From assembly GCA_949825045.1 (NCBI GenBank), contig OX463814.1, positions 34,738,383 through 34,802,382 on the forward strand: 64,000 bases of DNA, written 5' to 3'. Under the pieces are notes generated by a model. The model was given only the letters and a program-made list of their open reading frames with translations. It did no database searches and had not been told where the DNA came from. How positions within the stretch are numbered: position 1 is the first letter of the stretch; each line of letters opens with the position of its first letter. Positions 1-11,898 of this stretch are shown here, piece by piece. The stretch is from Argyresthia goedartella (lineage: Eukaryota; Arthropoda; Insecta; Lepidoptera; Argyresthiidae). The position numbers and the translations under genes were made by a program.

Positions 1-510
1 TCTAATTTTTTTAATCTTTTATTTGTTTCATACCCAAAAAACAAATCTTTTTCCCTTTGTATTATTTCTTCTTTCAAGTTTTGCATGATGTTAAAAATAT
101 CAACAATTGTTACAGCATTTCCCTCAAGCACTCTTACATATTTATTAAAAATACTAAGCATATGGCTAGTGAAATGTAAATAAATTTACATTATGATCTG
201 TCCTTCTGGAATATTTAACATTAACAAATTTTGTAATAATTGTGGACATTCATCGCCTAGTGCTGTAAAATAATGTATAATTGGTATCCAATTAGTCAGA
301 ATGGTATCAACACAAGGTAAAAGTGATAACCACCTTGTGCCTACATGGCGTTTCAATTCATGCCACTCTCCATGAAGACTCTCAACAATTTTTTTTAACT
401 CATCTCTCCTAACAGCCGATGAGGAAAAATTACTGTAAACTTTAAGAATCACATTTTCAATATCACATGACAATACATTCATAGCAGCTTTAACAGTGTT
501 GCGACTTTAT
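1..510 (-). pseudogene. hAT-like transposase remnant
   Basis: A minus-strand stretch at 186-482 encodes about 98 residues with the motif VGTRWLSLLPCVDTIL, which resembles the region of hAT/ZBED-type transposases carrying a conserved RW. After a stop near 185 the same kind of coding continues to the left edge in another frame, with a helical segment around YVRVLEGNAVTIVDIFN. The upstream side decays before 540. The protein is broken and cut by the window edge. Only the family is suggested, by motif; a host gene derived from hAT is possible but the internal stop argues against it. Confidence 0.5.
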
Positions 511-752
511 CTTGTTACCTTTAGTTTCTTGGTGTTGTTTTACCTGAGAAAGTGTACAGTAGCTATGTTACAACACCACACCACCATGATCACCACCATT
601 TTCAGTTCAATCAGTCTAACCAACACAAATCAGGTAGGTACATATTAGTGTTAGTGCCGCGCCCTGCGTGCACACACAAACTATGAAAGGATAGAATAAA
701 TGAATCTCCTGAATTGTCACTGTTCATTTTAACGTGATTTTAACCACATATA

Positions 753-1005
753 TGTTACATACGTACTTTCCACGGAAACTGCCGACCATGAACATGACCT
801 GATATTCGTGCCTCGTGTAAGCCAAGACGGCTGACGGTGCATTTAACGTCACGTAGCTACTTTTTAGAATTTAGGTTTTTTCCATTGTATAGAGTCACTT
901 TATATCTTACATCGATTGAAGTCGCAACTCTGTAGAATTAATTAATAAAATAAGTCAAAAGCATTTTGATTTTTTTTGGATCCTTCGTTGCGACCAAACG
1001 TAATT
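753..1005 (+). repeat. 5' LTR
   Basis: It begins tgttacat and ends cgtaatt. It matches 7973-8225 over its full length with 4 substitutions and no gaps. The last base overlaps the primer binding site. Confidence 0.95.
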
Positions 1006-1022
1006 GGCGCATCCGGTAGGAT
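1005..1022 (+). other. Primer binding site (tRNA-Ser type)
   Basis: tggcgcatccggtaggat follows the 5' LTR directly. It closely resembles the tRNA-Ser 3'-end complement used by 17.6/297-type insect elements. Confidence 0.75.
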
Positions 1023-1409
1023 AGCTGAGTCAGTGCTTCCTGGTTCCTGCCAATCCTGGTTCCTGTGGCCCGGGAAACGTCGTCAGCTATCCCGAAACCT
1101 ACAAATAAATCACGTCGGTCAGCCAGCGGAGGAGTATCCAGACATTGATACGCCCAGAGATACCAAGATGCTAATGTGAGTACACTTGATTCTTTCTTGT
1201 GATTGCTCATCCCCTATTTTAATCCTATTTTTAGCCCTGTATAATATAAATTTTCCAAAATTTTCCACCCACGCGTCCAACGACGACAATCGGCGACATA
1301 CTACCCCAGTAGTGTAGTAGGGAACCGTAGAGTAGCCCAAGATTTTCTTAGACGAATAGACGAAGTGGAGGAAGACGAACAAGTACAAAGTCATAGATCA
1401 CGTAGAAGA

Positions 1410-2699
1410 ATGGAAAACACAGGCGTAGATACCATTTACAAGGCCTTAAGGCTCCTTCCCGAATTTGACGGCAACCCCAATGTACTAACTAGGTTCATAC
1501 AGTTATGCGACCAGCTAGTTAGTGTATATGTGAAACCAGGCCCTGATAATGAGTTAGCGAATTTATGTCTGCTGAATGGTATTTTAAATAAAATCACCGG
1601 TGCCGCAGCACGAACGATCAATTCCAACGGTATTCCAAATAGTTGGATAGGTATTAAAAGTGCCCTTATCAATAATTTTGCCGATCAACGAGACGAGACC
1701 GCACTTTACAATGACATGTCCCTCCTATCACAAGGCCAAGGTACCCCACAAGATCTCTATGAGCGATGCCAAAGTCTTTTTAGTACCATAATGACCTATG
1801 TAACATTGCATGAGAGTGTCGCCACAACGATCGAAGCGAAACGAGAGTTATATAAAAAACTTGCATTGCAATCTTTCATCAGAGGACTGAAAGAGCCGCT
1901 AGGTTCCCGTATTCGGTGTATGAGACCCGAAACTATCGAAAAGGCTTTAGAATATGTACAGGAGGAAGTGAACGTCATGTACCTTCAAAATCGAAATGAG
2001 TCCCTATCTGATCGAAAACACCCCCATTATCAGCCCATTATAAAAATGAGCCCTATCCATAGTGCCCCTTCTGTGCCACCTATGCCGATGGCACAACGTC
2101 ACAACTTCGCTAACCCGTTGCCCAATTGGCAACAGCGCCCTGGTACCGTGCCCTTATGGAAACCGAATAATAATTATTCTCATCCCCAATTCAGTGCACC
2201 CCAACGCATGGCTAATATGCCCACGCGCACGCAACAAATGTTCCGAGCGCCACCACCGAATTATAACCCTCACAGTAATGTCTTCCGTATGCAACCGCGG
2301 AACCCTAGTCATTTTGGTGCAAACCATAATACCGCACCAAAACCTATGAGTGGAGTTGTCCCTTATGTACCTAAACCATTGCCACCCTCCGGTCATGATT
2401 GGACCCGACATGGCAATCCACCTCCGAATAATTATTTTAAATCGCGAGAGACTAACTTCAATGAGTGCTATGGCTATGATGACTATGAATATGGCCCCAC
2501 GTATGACGTAGATTATTTCCCGGAACAGAGCAACGACTACTATGAGTACAATCCTTATCTCTCAGGCGAGCCCGAGTCAAGTTACTCTTATCAACCTGTC
2601 CCCGAGGTGAACTCCAATACCGATGATATGTTTCCACAGCCTTCATCCTCCATACCTGAGGATTTTCCCAAATCATCCAAGTCAGACAGACTAAAATAG
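1410..2699 (+). CDS. gag: Gag polyprotein of the errantivirus
   Basis: This open frame encodes the structural Gag protein expected to form the particle. The frame is open from before 1365, but the first ATG in it is at 1410 (about 429 residues), so that start is preferred. The N-terminal half is helical with a capsid-like pattern. The C-terminal half is rich in Pro, Asn, Tyr and Met. I see no CCHC zinc knuckle, which is usual for errantivirus Gag. The gag end overlaps the pol frame by about 40 nt in the -1 register, consistent with pol expression by frameshifting. No break is visible. Confidence 0.82.
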   Translation: MENTGVDTIYKALRLLPEFDGNPNVLTRFIQLCDQLVSVYVKPGPDNELANLCLLNGILNKITGAAARTINSNGIPNSWIGIKSALINNFADQRDETALYNDMSLLSQGQGTPQDLYERCQSLFSTIMTYVTLHESVATTIEAKRELYKKLALQSFIRGLKEPLGSRIRCMRPETIEKALEYVQEEVNVMYLQNRNESLSDRKHPHYQPIIKMSPIHSAPSVPPMPMAQRHNFANPLPNWQQRPGTVPLWKPNNNYSHPQFSAPQRMANMPTRTQQMFRAPPPNYNPHSNVFRMQPRNPSHFGANHNTAPKPMSGVVPYVPKPLPPSGHDWTRHGNPPPNNYFKSRETNFNECYGYDDYEYGPTYDVDYFPEQSNDYYEYNPYLSGEPESSYSYQPVPEVNSNTDDMFPQPSSSIPEDFPKSSKSDRLK

Positions 2700-5600
2700 A
2701 AATTAATTTACAGACCCAACGGCAACTACCGTTTATTCAGATCGCGAACCCCCCACTTAAATTATTAATAGACACTGGTGCCAATCAGTCGTTTATAAGT
2801 CCTGAAACTATTGAAAAATATTTTCAGCACATTCCACTGAACTATGATCCATTCGAAGTAACTAATGTGCATGCTACTAGCCGCAATGACTATTCTATAA
2901 CCCTGCCAAGTTTCCCCGAATTCAATGACAGAAATGATATCACGTTCTTCGTATATAAATTTCATAATTATTTCGACGGTCTTATAGGATCAGATTTACT
3001 GACCAGTTGGGAATGTAACATAAATTATAAAGACAAATTTCTTGAAACACAAAGTACTAAAATTCCCATTATCATGTACGACTCATGCAACGTGAACCTC
3101 TACGAAGATATCATTCCAGCGCATTCATCAAAATTGGTGCGAATACCGGTCAACATGCATGACGGTGATGCAATTATTTCGCAGCAAGTAATATCTAATT
3201 GCATTGTAGGTGATTGCTTGACATCAGTTATAAATCGTCGTGGTATTTTAGAAGTAACTAACCCGAGTCCAAATGACGTCATCTTTTCTATGTATCAACC
3301 CGTTCACGGTGAAATTTATAACAACGAATGCGAACGGTCCCAGAAATTATCGCCGCGATCGAAAGAAGTACTTTCTCGCTTACGGACGAGTCATTTGAAC
3401 GCGGAAGAACGCGCTAACTTAGAATCACTTTGTTCTCAGTACGCCGATATATTTTATATCGAAGGCGAACCGCTAACGTTCACAAATAAGATCAAGCACT
3501 GCATTAGAACTACAGATGAGGTCCCAGTTTACACAAAAAGCTATCGATATCCGTTTGTTCATAAGCAGGAAGTTAGTGACCAGATTGGAAAAATGTTAGA
3601 ACAAGGCATAATTCGTCCTTCGGACTCCGCATGGAGCTCGCCAATCTGGGTCGTTCCCAAAAAGACAGATGCGTCTGGCAAAACGAAATGGCGCATTGTT
3701 GTAGACTTCCGGAAAGTGAACGAGAAGACCATAGACGATAAATACCCCATACCTAACATAACGGATGTCCTTGATAAATTAGGCAATTGTCAATACTTCA
3801 CCACCCTAGATCTCGCCAGCGGATTTTATCAGGTGGAAATGCAGGACGAGGATATCCCAAAAACAGCTTTCAACGTGGAGCATGGGCACTTTGAATTTTT
3901 GAGGATGCCCATGGGTCTCAAAAATAGTCCTTCTACCTTCCAGCGAGTGATGGATAATGTCCTCAGAGGCCTCCAAAACGTCATCTGCCTGGTTTATCTT
4001 GATGATATAATAGTTTTCAGCACATACCTTCAGGAGCATATTGTTAACTTAGATAAGGTTTTTCAGCGATTGCGTGAATCGAATTTTAAGGTTCAAATGG
4101 ATAAATCGGAGTTCTTGAAACTTGAAACAGCTTATTTAGGTCATGTGATAACTCGAAATGGCATCAAGCCTAATCCTGAAAAACTAGCAGCTATTGAGAA
4201 GTACCCCATTCCTAAAACTCCTACTGAAATTAAGCGATTCCTTGGACTTCTCGGTTATTACAGAAAGTTTATTCCAGACTTTGCCAAGATAACCAAACCT
4301 CTCACGCAATGTCTGAAAAAAGGTTCAAAAATCAGATTAGATGAAAATTATGTATCCTGTTTCGAAAAATGTAAAACACTTCTGATCAATGATCCGATTC
4401 TCCAGTATCCGGACTTCTCGAAAGATTTCATCTTAACAACTGACGCGTCTAATCTAGCCATTGGTGCTATTCTCTCCCAAGGTCCCCTAGGTTCAGATAA
4501 ACCTATCTCTTACGCATCTAGAACACTGAACAGTAGTGAGATAAATTACAGTACCATCGAAAAATAACTTCTAGCCATCGTATGGGCAACAAAGTACTTT
4601 CGTCCCTATTTATTCGGCCGCAAGTTCCAAATTGTAACTGACCATAAACCTCTTCAATGGGTTATGACGCTAAAAGAGCCAAATTCACGTTTAACCCGAT
4701 GGAAAATGAAATTAAGTGACTATAACTTTACCGTTGTGTATAAGCAAGGTAAAGCTAATACGAATGCAGATGCATTATCCCGAATAGAAATCAATAATGA
4801 GGAAATAAGTTCAGTTGTAGCTAACCCATCAGAGAAACCACCTTCAATTTCTGGGTCAACTACAGCAACAGCTCACACCAGCCAGGAAAACCCCATTCTA
4901 GAAGTCCCAATAACCAACGAACCCCTCAATAAGTTCAATAGACAGATTTGTTTCAAATTAGTTGGTGATATTAAAGGTCGTACTACAGTAACTAAGCCTT
5001 TCGACACACATACTCGAACCACTATCCAAATTTCAGAATCTAATCTTGAGGAAGATGTGGTTAATGATATTAAGGAATTCGTTAACCCTAAAGTTAAAAC
5101 CGGTCTTATTATTCATCCACCCTTGGCTATGTATTCGATCATCCCCATCATACAGGAAAAATTCAAAAGTTCAGCAATGACTATGGTCTTAACTAAAGTC
5201 GAACATGAAAATGTAAAGGAATATTTACGTCAACAGGAAATCATTCAGAGATACCATGAAGGTAAAACTAACCATCGTGGCATTTCTGAATGTTACTTAG
5301 CTCTGTCTAATAAGTTTTACTGGCCAAAAATGAAAGAACACATAACCAAGTATATTAATGAATGTTCTATCTGTGGTCAAGCTAAATATGACCGCAGTCC
5401 TATCAAGCAACGTTTTCACATTGTTCCACCCCCTTCTAAACCATTCGAGATCGTTCATCTAGACCTCTTCACTGCTCAAAATGAGAAATACCTTACCATA
5501 GTTGATGCTTTCTCGAAATATGCTCAAGCATATCATCTCAGAGACGGTACCGCAGTTAGTGTGATTCAGGCCCTCTTAAACTTCTGTACTCATCACGGTA

Positions 5601-6298
5601 TGCCCCTGGTAGCAGTAACAGATCGTGGTACTGAGTTTACTAACCAGTTATTCTCAGAATTCATTAGACTCCATAAAATACAGCATCATAAGATCTCAGC
5701 ACACACCCCTAATGAAAATGGAATGGTTGAACGTTTTCATTCAACTTTATTAGAACACTTACGTATCTTAAAATTAAATCAGAAAAACGAATCCGTAGTC
5801 AATCTCATGCCGTATGCTATTCTAGCTTATAACAGCTCAATCCATAGTTTCACTAAATGTAGACCCCTAGATATTATAACAGGACACTTCGATCCTCGTG
5901 ATCCTCTCGATATAGATCTTTCTGAACACTTACTCCAACAGTATACCCAGGAACATCGTAGCAAAATGTCTAAAGTCTATGAGATGATAAACGAGACATC
6001 CCTTAGCCGTCGTACCGAGCTAACGGAAGCTCGAAATAAAGATCGTGAGCCGGAAGTAGAGCTTATACCTGAACAGCAGATATTCATTCGAAACCCATTA
6101 GCAGCTCGCCAGAAACTAGCTGCCCGCTATACTCAAGATACAGTCCTTGCTGACTTGCCTATTCATGTCTATACTAAAAAGAAGCCTTGCCCAGTAGCAA
6201 AATCACGCCTTAAAAGGGTCCCTAATAGTGCACAATTGTTGCAGGACACTATTGATTCTGCTACTTCACCAGACCCACGCACAAGAGATAACACTTGA
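2660..6298 (+). pseudogene. pol: Pol polyprotein (protease, RT, RNase H, integrase) with one internal stop
   Basis: The frame opens inside the gag end and runs to 6298. The protease DTGA motif is at 2771. The RT carries YLDD at 3995-4006 in a normal palm context. RNase H shows TTDAS and VTDHKP. The integrase has an H/H/C/C zinc-binding segment (about 5265-5390), then a D, D, E core around HLDLF, VTDRGTE and GMVERFHS. A TAA at 4565-4567 interrupts the frame inside RNase H; downstream coding stays in the same frame, so one substitution rather than a shift is the break. Otherwise the protein has family length, which fits the recent insertion date. Confidence 0.92.
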
Positions 6299-7951
6299 CT
6301 CCTTAGAAGAAGGACCTGGACTGCTTCCCTTTAAACTAGGACCAACCCGAGTAATATCTCACTATCACTCATTCGTACAAAGTATAAGTCTATCGGATAT
6401 TCACTCTAAAGTCGATTTAGTTAAAAGTCAAATCGATAGTTTTAGACCTCAGCTAAATAATAGGACCTTATCTCTATTTGAGCCCCACCTTGATTATCTC
6501 AGTAGTAAGCTAGGTAAAGTAGCTGAACAATTATTAACTTTCGAACCCAGTCGAGCTAAAAGGGGACTCATTGATGGTTTAGGTTCCATTATCAAAAGTA
6601 TATCAGGAAATCTCGATTACACAGATGCTGCTTATTATAACAATGCTATTAAAGTATTACAAAATAACGAAGATAAATTAGCTTCAGAAATTAATAATCA
6701 TATTACGATCAGTAAAGAATGGATGTCCCAGCATTCAGTTATTTTAAACAGTATCATAGAAAACCAAGAGAAAATTAAAAACGTCCTTAATAACGTAATG
6801 AAAGGAGAGAGCTACCAATCAGCTGATTTTGTTAGCTATGCCCATTTAGCACAGCTTCTTTTAATCTTAGGAGATAATATAGATAGTTTAACAGAAGAAT
6901 TGATTAAGTTAGAAACTACTTTAGCCTTCATTCGTGCATCGAGCACTTATCATTCGGCTTTAACCATAGGTAGTTTAAAATATATGTTAAGTAGGTTAAG
7001 ATATATATATCAGAAGGATAAACTTCTAGATATAGATTTGAGGGAATATTACGATATAATAAAAATAGGCTCATATTATAGTAACAAGGAAATTGTCATA
7101 GCCTTCAAGTTACCGATTGTCGTATCCAAAATCTATTCCCCAATAAAAATCACGAGTCCCTTATTCCTACATCCCCTTACATAGCAATTCATGAGAAAGA
7201 TTTCATGTACATAGAGACAGAATGTCCGAAGACCACTGTATGGTATCTCTGCGAGGAACAATTCAACTACCAGCTTCGAGACCAACCAGATTGTATCCAG
7301 CAACTTATTACGGCCCAGCGAATCGACGAGTCCTGCAAGCCGACCACCATCAGTCTCACCAAAGAAGCACTTGAAAAACTCGACGATAAGCACTACACCC
7401 TAAGTTTCCCGAAACCTACCAAAATTCAGACGTCCTGCGGACAGAATAAATACGAAACACTCCAAGGCAGCTATCTCGCAGTTTTACCACATGGCTGTTT
7501 CCTCCAGACTCCAGAATTCACCATAACTAACAGTCACGACCGTACCAGAGGACAAGTATTGAAGATAACTGAATTACCGTCCAGAAATGAATTAACCAGC
7601 ACTGCAGGGTTGCAGTCGCATACACTTTTGGAATTGAACTCTATCAACTTGGAAAATCTACACGCTAGCAGCACGAAGATATCCCTACAGTCACCAGTAC
7701 ATTTGAAGAAGGCTACAGATAATAGTCTGTACCATACTACAATACCCATCTATACGATACTATTCAGTGCATGTGCACTCGTTATAGCAGTCATAATTCG
7801 GAAATATTACACCAAGACGGTCAATATTAAGAAACAAGTTGGCAAAGCAGAGTCCGATAAACCTAAAGAGATATATTCTGAGATTTCAGAAAGAACAAGA
7901 TTTGATCCTAATCTTGTCTCAGCAACATTTTCGAAGATACCTCTCAAATAG
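6228..7951 (+). pseudogene. env: Env-like fusion glycoprotein, split by a frameshift
   Basis: The first part (6228-7184) starts with a hydrophobic signal-like segment (residues 1-18) and overlaps the pol end in another frame, as in errantiviruses where env is made from a spliced RNA. A furin-type site RAKR at residues 109-112 is followed by a Gly-rich hydrophobic stretch typical of the fusion peptide. The second part (7205-7951) lies in a different frame. It has Cys-rich extracellular sequence and a membrane segment at about residues 180-198 followed by a short basic tail. The frame changes somewhere in 7110-7200. As it stands the gene cannot give a full-length membrane protein. Confidence 0.88.
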
Positions 7952-7963
7952 TTCCTGATCTTC

Positions 7964-7972
7964 GGTGGGAGG
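7964..7972 (+). other. Polypurine tract
   Basis: ggtgggagg immediately precedes the 3' LTR start tgttacat, the expected place for the plus-strand primer. Confidence 0.75.
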
Positions 7973-8225
7973 TGTTACATACGTACTTTCCACGGATACT
8001 GCCGACCATGACGATGACCTGATATTCGTGCCTCGTGTAAGCCAAGACGGCTGACGGTGCATTTAACGTCACGTAGCTACTTTTTAGAATTTAGGTTTTT
8101 TCCATTGTATAGAGTCACTTTATATCTTACACCGATTGAAGTCGCAACTCTGTAGAATTAATTAATAAAATAAGTCAAAAGCATTTTGATTTTTTTTGGA
8201 TCCTTCGTTGCGACCAAACGTAATT
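7973..8225 (+). repeat. 3' LTR
   Basis: It is a 253-bp direct copy of 753-1005. The differences are near the start (ggatact for ggaaact; acgatg for aacatg) and mid-way (caccgatt for catcgatt). Confidence 0.95.
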
Positions 8226-8735
8226 CACAACACAACAAAACAATTGAAAACAATCAGTCTCAAAAAATTACAAATTCGCAACAAAGCGCAATTGACATTG
8301 ACAGTTGACATGACAGATGAATGATTTTTTTCGCGCGCGATCCACGGCACGCTACATAATAGACAGAGACAGAAAAGGCCCTTTGGAACGTACGGTCTTT
8401 GGTACGATGCGATGACAGCTCTTCTATCGTAGCGATTGCGCGCGTAATATTCGCGGTAGACGTAGAGTAGAAAGAGGGCAGGCTTTAGTTAAGGCTGCGT
8501 TCCGGTTTACGCAAAATATAGTAGTTTCGCCTACTATATTTTTTTTATAGAAATATAGTATTTGGTCCCTTAATATAGTAGGATACTATATTATATAGTA
8601 GGGTTGGTAACCCTAGCTGCGAACTGAATAAATTATTAAAAACAATGGTAGTATGTAGTTTAGGATCAACTTGATGTGCTGCGAACTGAAGAAATTATTA
8701 AAAACAATTATATTGATTGAATACGTACCTCAAAC
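8226..8735. other. Non-coding spacer with short repeats
   Basis: No gene seen. The stretch 8515-8605 repeats the word tatagta in both orientations (ctactata/tatagtag). A motif gctgcgaactgaa followed by aaattattaaaaacaa occurs twice, at 8616 and 8678, probably the 3' untranslated part of the neighbouring transposon. Confidence 0.4.
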
Positions 8736-9840
8736 TTAGCTGTACTTCAACAACTGTTCAAAATGCAATCCGTTCCATTCTAAACACAGTCTTGCACGTT
8801 TCACTGCATTACGACGCACTTTTCTTAAGACTACCACATCACTTTTTACAGCGTCAAATGCACTTGTGATGCGGTCTTTAAGTTCTTGCCGGTTCTGAAC
8901 CTCGTCCCAGTAGACACGCCGTTTAATTTCGCCCCACAAAAAGAAATCACAGGGAGTGAGGTCCGGTGATCTGGCAGGCCAAGGCACAGGCCCTCCGCGT
9001 CTTATCCACCGACCACTGTACTCATCGTCCAGGTAGTTTTGAACAGGTCGCGCGAAATGAGGTGGTGCTCCGTCTTGTTGGAAGAAAAATCCTGTAGATA
9101 TGCGAGCGGCACGTCCTCTAAGAAGTTTGCTATTACACCTCGCATTATATCTATTTATGTGCCCCCGGTCAGGCGGCCTTCGATGAAGTACGGCCCAATG
9201 ACTTTATCTTCCACGATGCCGGCCCACACATTCACACTGAAGCGCACTTGGTGATGATGTTCTCGTATACATTTTGGGTTACTGTATGACCACCAATGTT
9301 GATTGTGCTGGTTGTAGAGCCCTACACGAGTGAACATCGCCTCGTCTGTCCATAGGATGTGCTTGTTCTGATTTTGTACCAGCCATTCGCAAAAATTGCG
9401 ACGACGTGGCGCATCATCTTCATTTAATTGCTGCACTTTTTGAAAGTGGTATGGATGCTGTCCAGTAGAGTTCAGCAACTTCCACACAGAATACTGCCCG
9501 AAATGCCGAAACGATGAGCTGCGTCTCGCGTACTGTTTCGAGGGTTGCGCTGAAAGTACTCCAAGATAGCGTCTTCTACCTCCACAGCCAGACGCGGCGC
9601 GCCTCCACCATAAGCATGGCTTGGCACTGTGAACTGGCCATAATCCAGAAGCCGTTGGTTTGCTGCTAAGATGGTTTGACGGTGGGGGACAGTGGCGTTA
9701 GGCAGTCCTTGAGCTTGGAGCCGAGGGATGCTCTGTGTCTCGTACAATCTTCTGGCTTCGTACAGGTTTTCTCCACTTCGGATGTACACACGCACCATCT
9801 CGTAATATTCACGATTAGAGTACATCTTGTATGAGCGCAT
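8736..9840 (-). pseudogene. Tc1/mariner-superfamily transposase (HTH plus DDE_3 type), broken
   Basis: Read on the minus strand from 9840, the N-terminal helix-turn-helix part (MRSYKMYSNREYYEMVRVYI...) is followed by a DDE nuclease with WTDEAMF, then QQDGAPPH, then SPDLTPCDFFLWGEIK. This arrangement is typical of a widespread insect transposase family with an N-terminal DUF4817-like domain. At least three frame changes occur (near 9495, near 9160 and near 9090), so it is inactive. I could not find convincing terminal inverted repeats. It is not part of the LTR element, which ends 510 bp to the left. Confidence 0.85.
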
Positions 9841-10397
9841 CAGACGGACACGGACTCAAAGGTAAAAGTACCCGCGCGGCGGCGGGGCGGCAAGGGGAAT
9901 TTGTAGCGTGCGCACGTCAAACCGCGATAAGGTTGCGCAGGCGACTGGACTGGCGTCTGTAGAGATGAGATTATTGGTTGTTTTTTATTATTGGTTAATT
10001 GATAAAAAAAAATATCGATAATTTTGTTGGTTGAAAATATTACTTGCTATTTTTATTCATCAACCATTCACCTGACTGACTGAAATATCACTTCGCTGTG
10101 TAACAATAAAAATATCAACAACACTAACTATGTTAAACTGTGTTTTATCGTAAGAGAAATAGAGCATACAATGAAAAAGCGACAGAAATATCACTTCCGT
10201 TTGTTTAGAATAACATAATATTATCCCCAACAAGCAATGAGCAAATGTGTGCTATCATAAGAGGGATAGAGCATACAATTGATTAACTTGCTGTTAATCA
10301 ATTGTATGCTCTATCCTGCGACGTTGCCGCTCCTAATTCGACCCGAGCGAGAGAAAGCGCGACGTTGTCAAATCTCCTGTTAAACTCTGACTGAAGT
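9841..10397. other. Non-coding spacer
   Basis: No coding seen. The first 100 bp are GC-rich (gcgcggcggcggggcggc); the rest is AT-rich. It contains the word atagagcatacaat three times, two of them as arms of the hairpin at 10264-10316. Confidence 0.4.
10264..10316. repeat. Perfect 24-bp inverted repeat
   Basis: Arms at 10264-10287 and 10293-10316 are exact reverse complements with a 5-nt loop (ttgct). A third, partial copy of the arm lies near 10158. Confidence 0.9.
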
Positions 10398-10930
10398 TGA
10401 TGTGATATTTTTATTAGTTAGTGCGTTAGTGTTAATTTTGTGTAGTGTTAATGGTTGATGGTTATATTCCCGCCCGGAGCGCACTTTGAGCGGAGTAGTT
10501 GATATGATCTTTTATTAGTTAGTGCGTTAGTGTTAATTTTGTGTAGTGTTAGTGGTTGATGGTTATATTCCCGCCCGGAGCGCACTTTGAGCGGAGTAGT
10601 TGATATGATATTTTTATTAGTTAGTGCGTTAGTGTTAATTTTGTGTAGTGTTAATGGTTGATGGTTATATTCCCGCCCGGAGCGCACTTTGAGCGGAGTA
10701 GTTGATATGATATTTTTATTAGTTAGTGCGTTAGTGTTAATTTTGTGTAGTGTTAGTGGTTGATGGTTATATTCCCGCCCGGAGCGCACTTTGAGCGGAG
10801 TAGTTGATATGATATTTTTATTAGTTAGTGCATTAGTGTTAATTTTGTGTAGTGTTAATGGTTGATGGTTATATTACCGCCCGGAGCGCACTTTGAGCGG
10901 AGTAGTTGATATGATATTTTTATTAGTTAA
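10398..10930. repeat. 102-bp tandem repeat array (about five copies)
   Basis: The unit contains ccgcccggagcgcactttga and then gcggagtagttgatatgat. The landmark cggagtagtt recurs at 10491, 10592, 10694, 10796 and 10898, so the period is 102 bp (101 once, from a 1-bp loss). Copies differ at only one to three bases each. A degraded extra unit continues to about 11000. Because 102 is a multiple of 3, the array gives a misleading open frame on the minus strand. Confidence 0.93.
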
Positions 10931-11898
10931 TGTTAATATTGCTTATTGAATATCATGGTTGATTTTAAATATTAGTTAAATTTATTGGTTGATGGTTATA
11001 TTCATCATCTATAGCGTCTGGCAGTCTGGCTCGCTGGCGGCGGCGGAGTTAGTGGATAAATAAATTTATTTATTTATTTATCCACTAACGCCACCTGTGC
11101 AATTACGCAAACCGTGCCATAGAGTTGCTAAAACCGAGTTGTACGGGTTACGCAGCGAATAAAATAGATGACGTAGTATTATATAGAAAAACTGTAGATT
11201 TGGAGGTCTGAACTAAAAACTGTGACGATATGGACAAAACTGTAAATCTACAGTTAAAACTGTAGAGTTGGCTACACTAGACACCGCGAGTCACACAACG
11301 CCGCCCTGCAGGCTCAGCATGCCACGCTCGAGAAAGGGTCTTGTCTATGCAAACATGTCAATTTCTCTTTTCTAGCCCGAGATATCTCGACGGTAGCATG
11401 GCGACCGCGATCGAGATGGAGACGACCAAACTTTGTCTACATCCGGTAGCATGGCGGCATTGCCGAAATGATTTCGGCCGAGATAGACACTAATTTTGAC
11501 ATATGCGACCGAGACATTGTCTGGTACCCATGGAGGTGCAGACAAGGCCTCGAGAGGATAGATTTCAGAGGAAAAATACAACTTTAGTTAGGTTTCTCTT
11601 GTGTTCTTGCTATCGACTGTACAATATTTATACGTAGTGCATAGAACTGTTTATCAAAGGTAGGTAAGTAGTTGATAATATTCGGACTCTTTGTCTTGTG
11701 TTGTTTTAGTACTTATCTGCCATACCCAGTCGTTTAATGATTCATTAAGGATTTAGAGAACGATTTTGTATATAAATTCAAATTTGGAATCGGTAATTAT
11801 TAGGTAGACGACACTGAGTGCCTAGGGCGCCAAGTGTTAGTAATTAATCAATTGTAAACAAGTTCCTTCCTTTGTAAATAGAACTTGTGTGCATCATC
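10931..11898. other. Upstream region of the HARBI1-like gene
   Basis: No gene seen. It holds the hairpin 11048-11089 and short inverted words around aaactgtagatt (11190) and aatctacagt (11251). From about 11585 on it is AT-rich and leads into the presumed 5' untranslated region of the nuclease gene. No TATA box could be assigned with confidence. Confidence 0.4.
11048..11089. repeat. Palindromic hairpin, 17-bp arms
   Basis: gttagtggataaataaa (11048-11064) is the exact reverse complement of 11073-11089, with 8 nt of (tttattta) between the arms. Confidence 0.85.

Larger units (their letters stand above)
753..8225 (+). mobile_element. Env-bearing LTR retrotransposon (errantivirus, Ty3/gypsy type)
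   Basis: The element is 7473 bp and has two 253-bp LTRs, a tRNA-Ser-like primer binding site, gag, pol in the order protease, RT, RNase H, integrase, an env-like gene and a polypurine tract. This order and the size match insect errantiviruses such as those known from moths. The LTRs differ at 4 sites (about 1.6%), so the insertion is fairly young. It is defective: pol has one in-frame stop and env is split by a frameshift. The flanks, tata on the left and caca on the right, do not form the 4-bp target duplication expected of this group. Confidence 0.93.

Noticed and set aside
2154..2676. Minus-strand frames inside gag
   Set aside because: Shadows of the plus-strand gag frame in low-complexity sequence.
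10448..10789. Minus-strand open frame of 113 residues with three identical units
   Set aside because: It is created by the 102-bp tandem array; composition and perfect repetition follow the DNA repeat, and no start context or splice sites support a gene.
10398..10930. CRISPR array
   Set aside because: The whole 102-bp unit repeats without variable spacers, and the sequence is eukaryotic.
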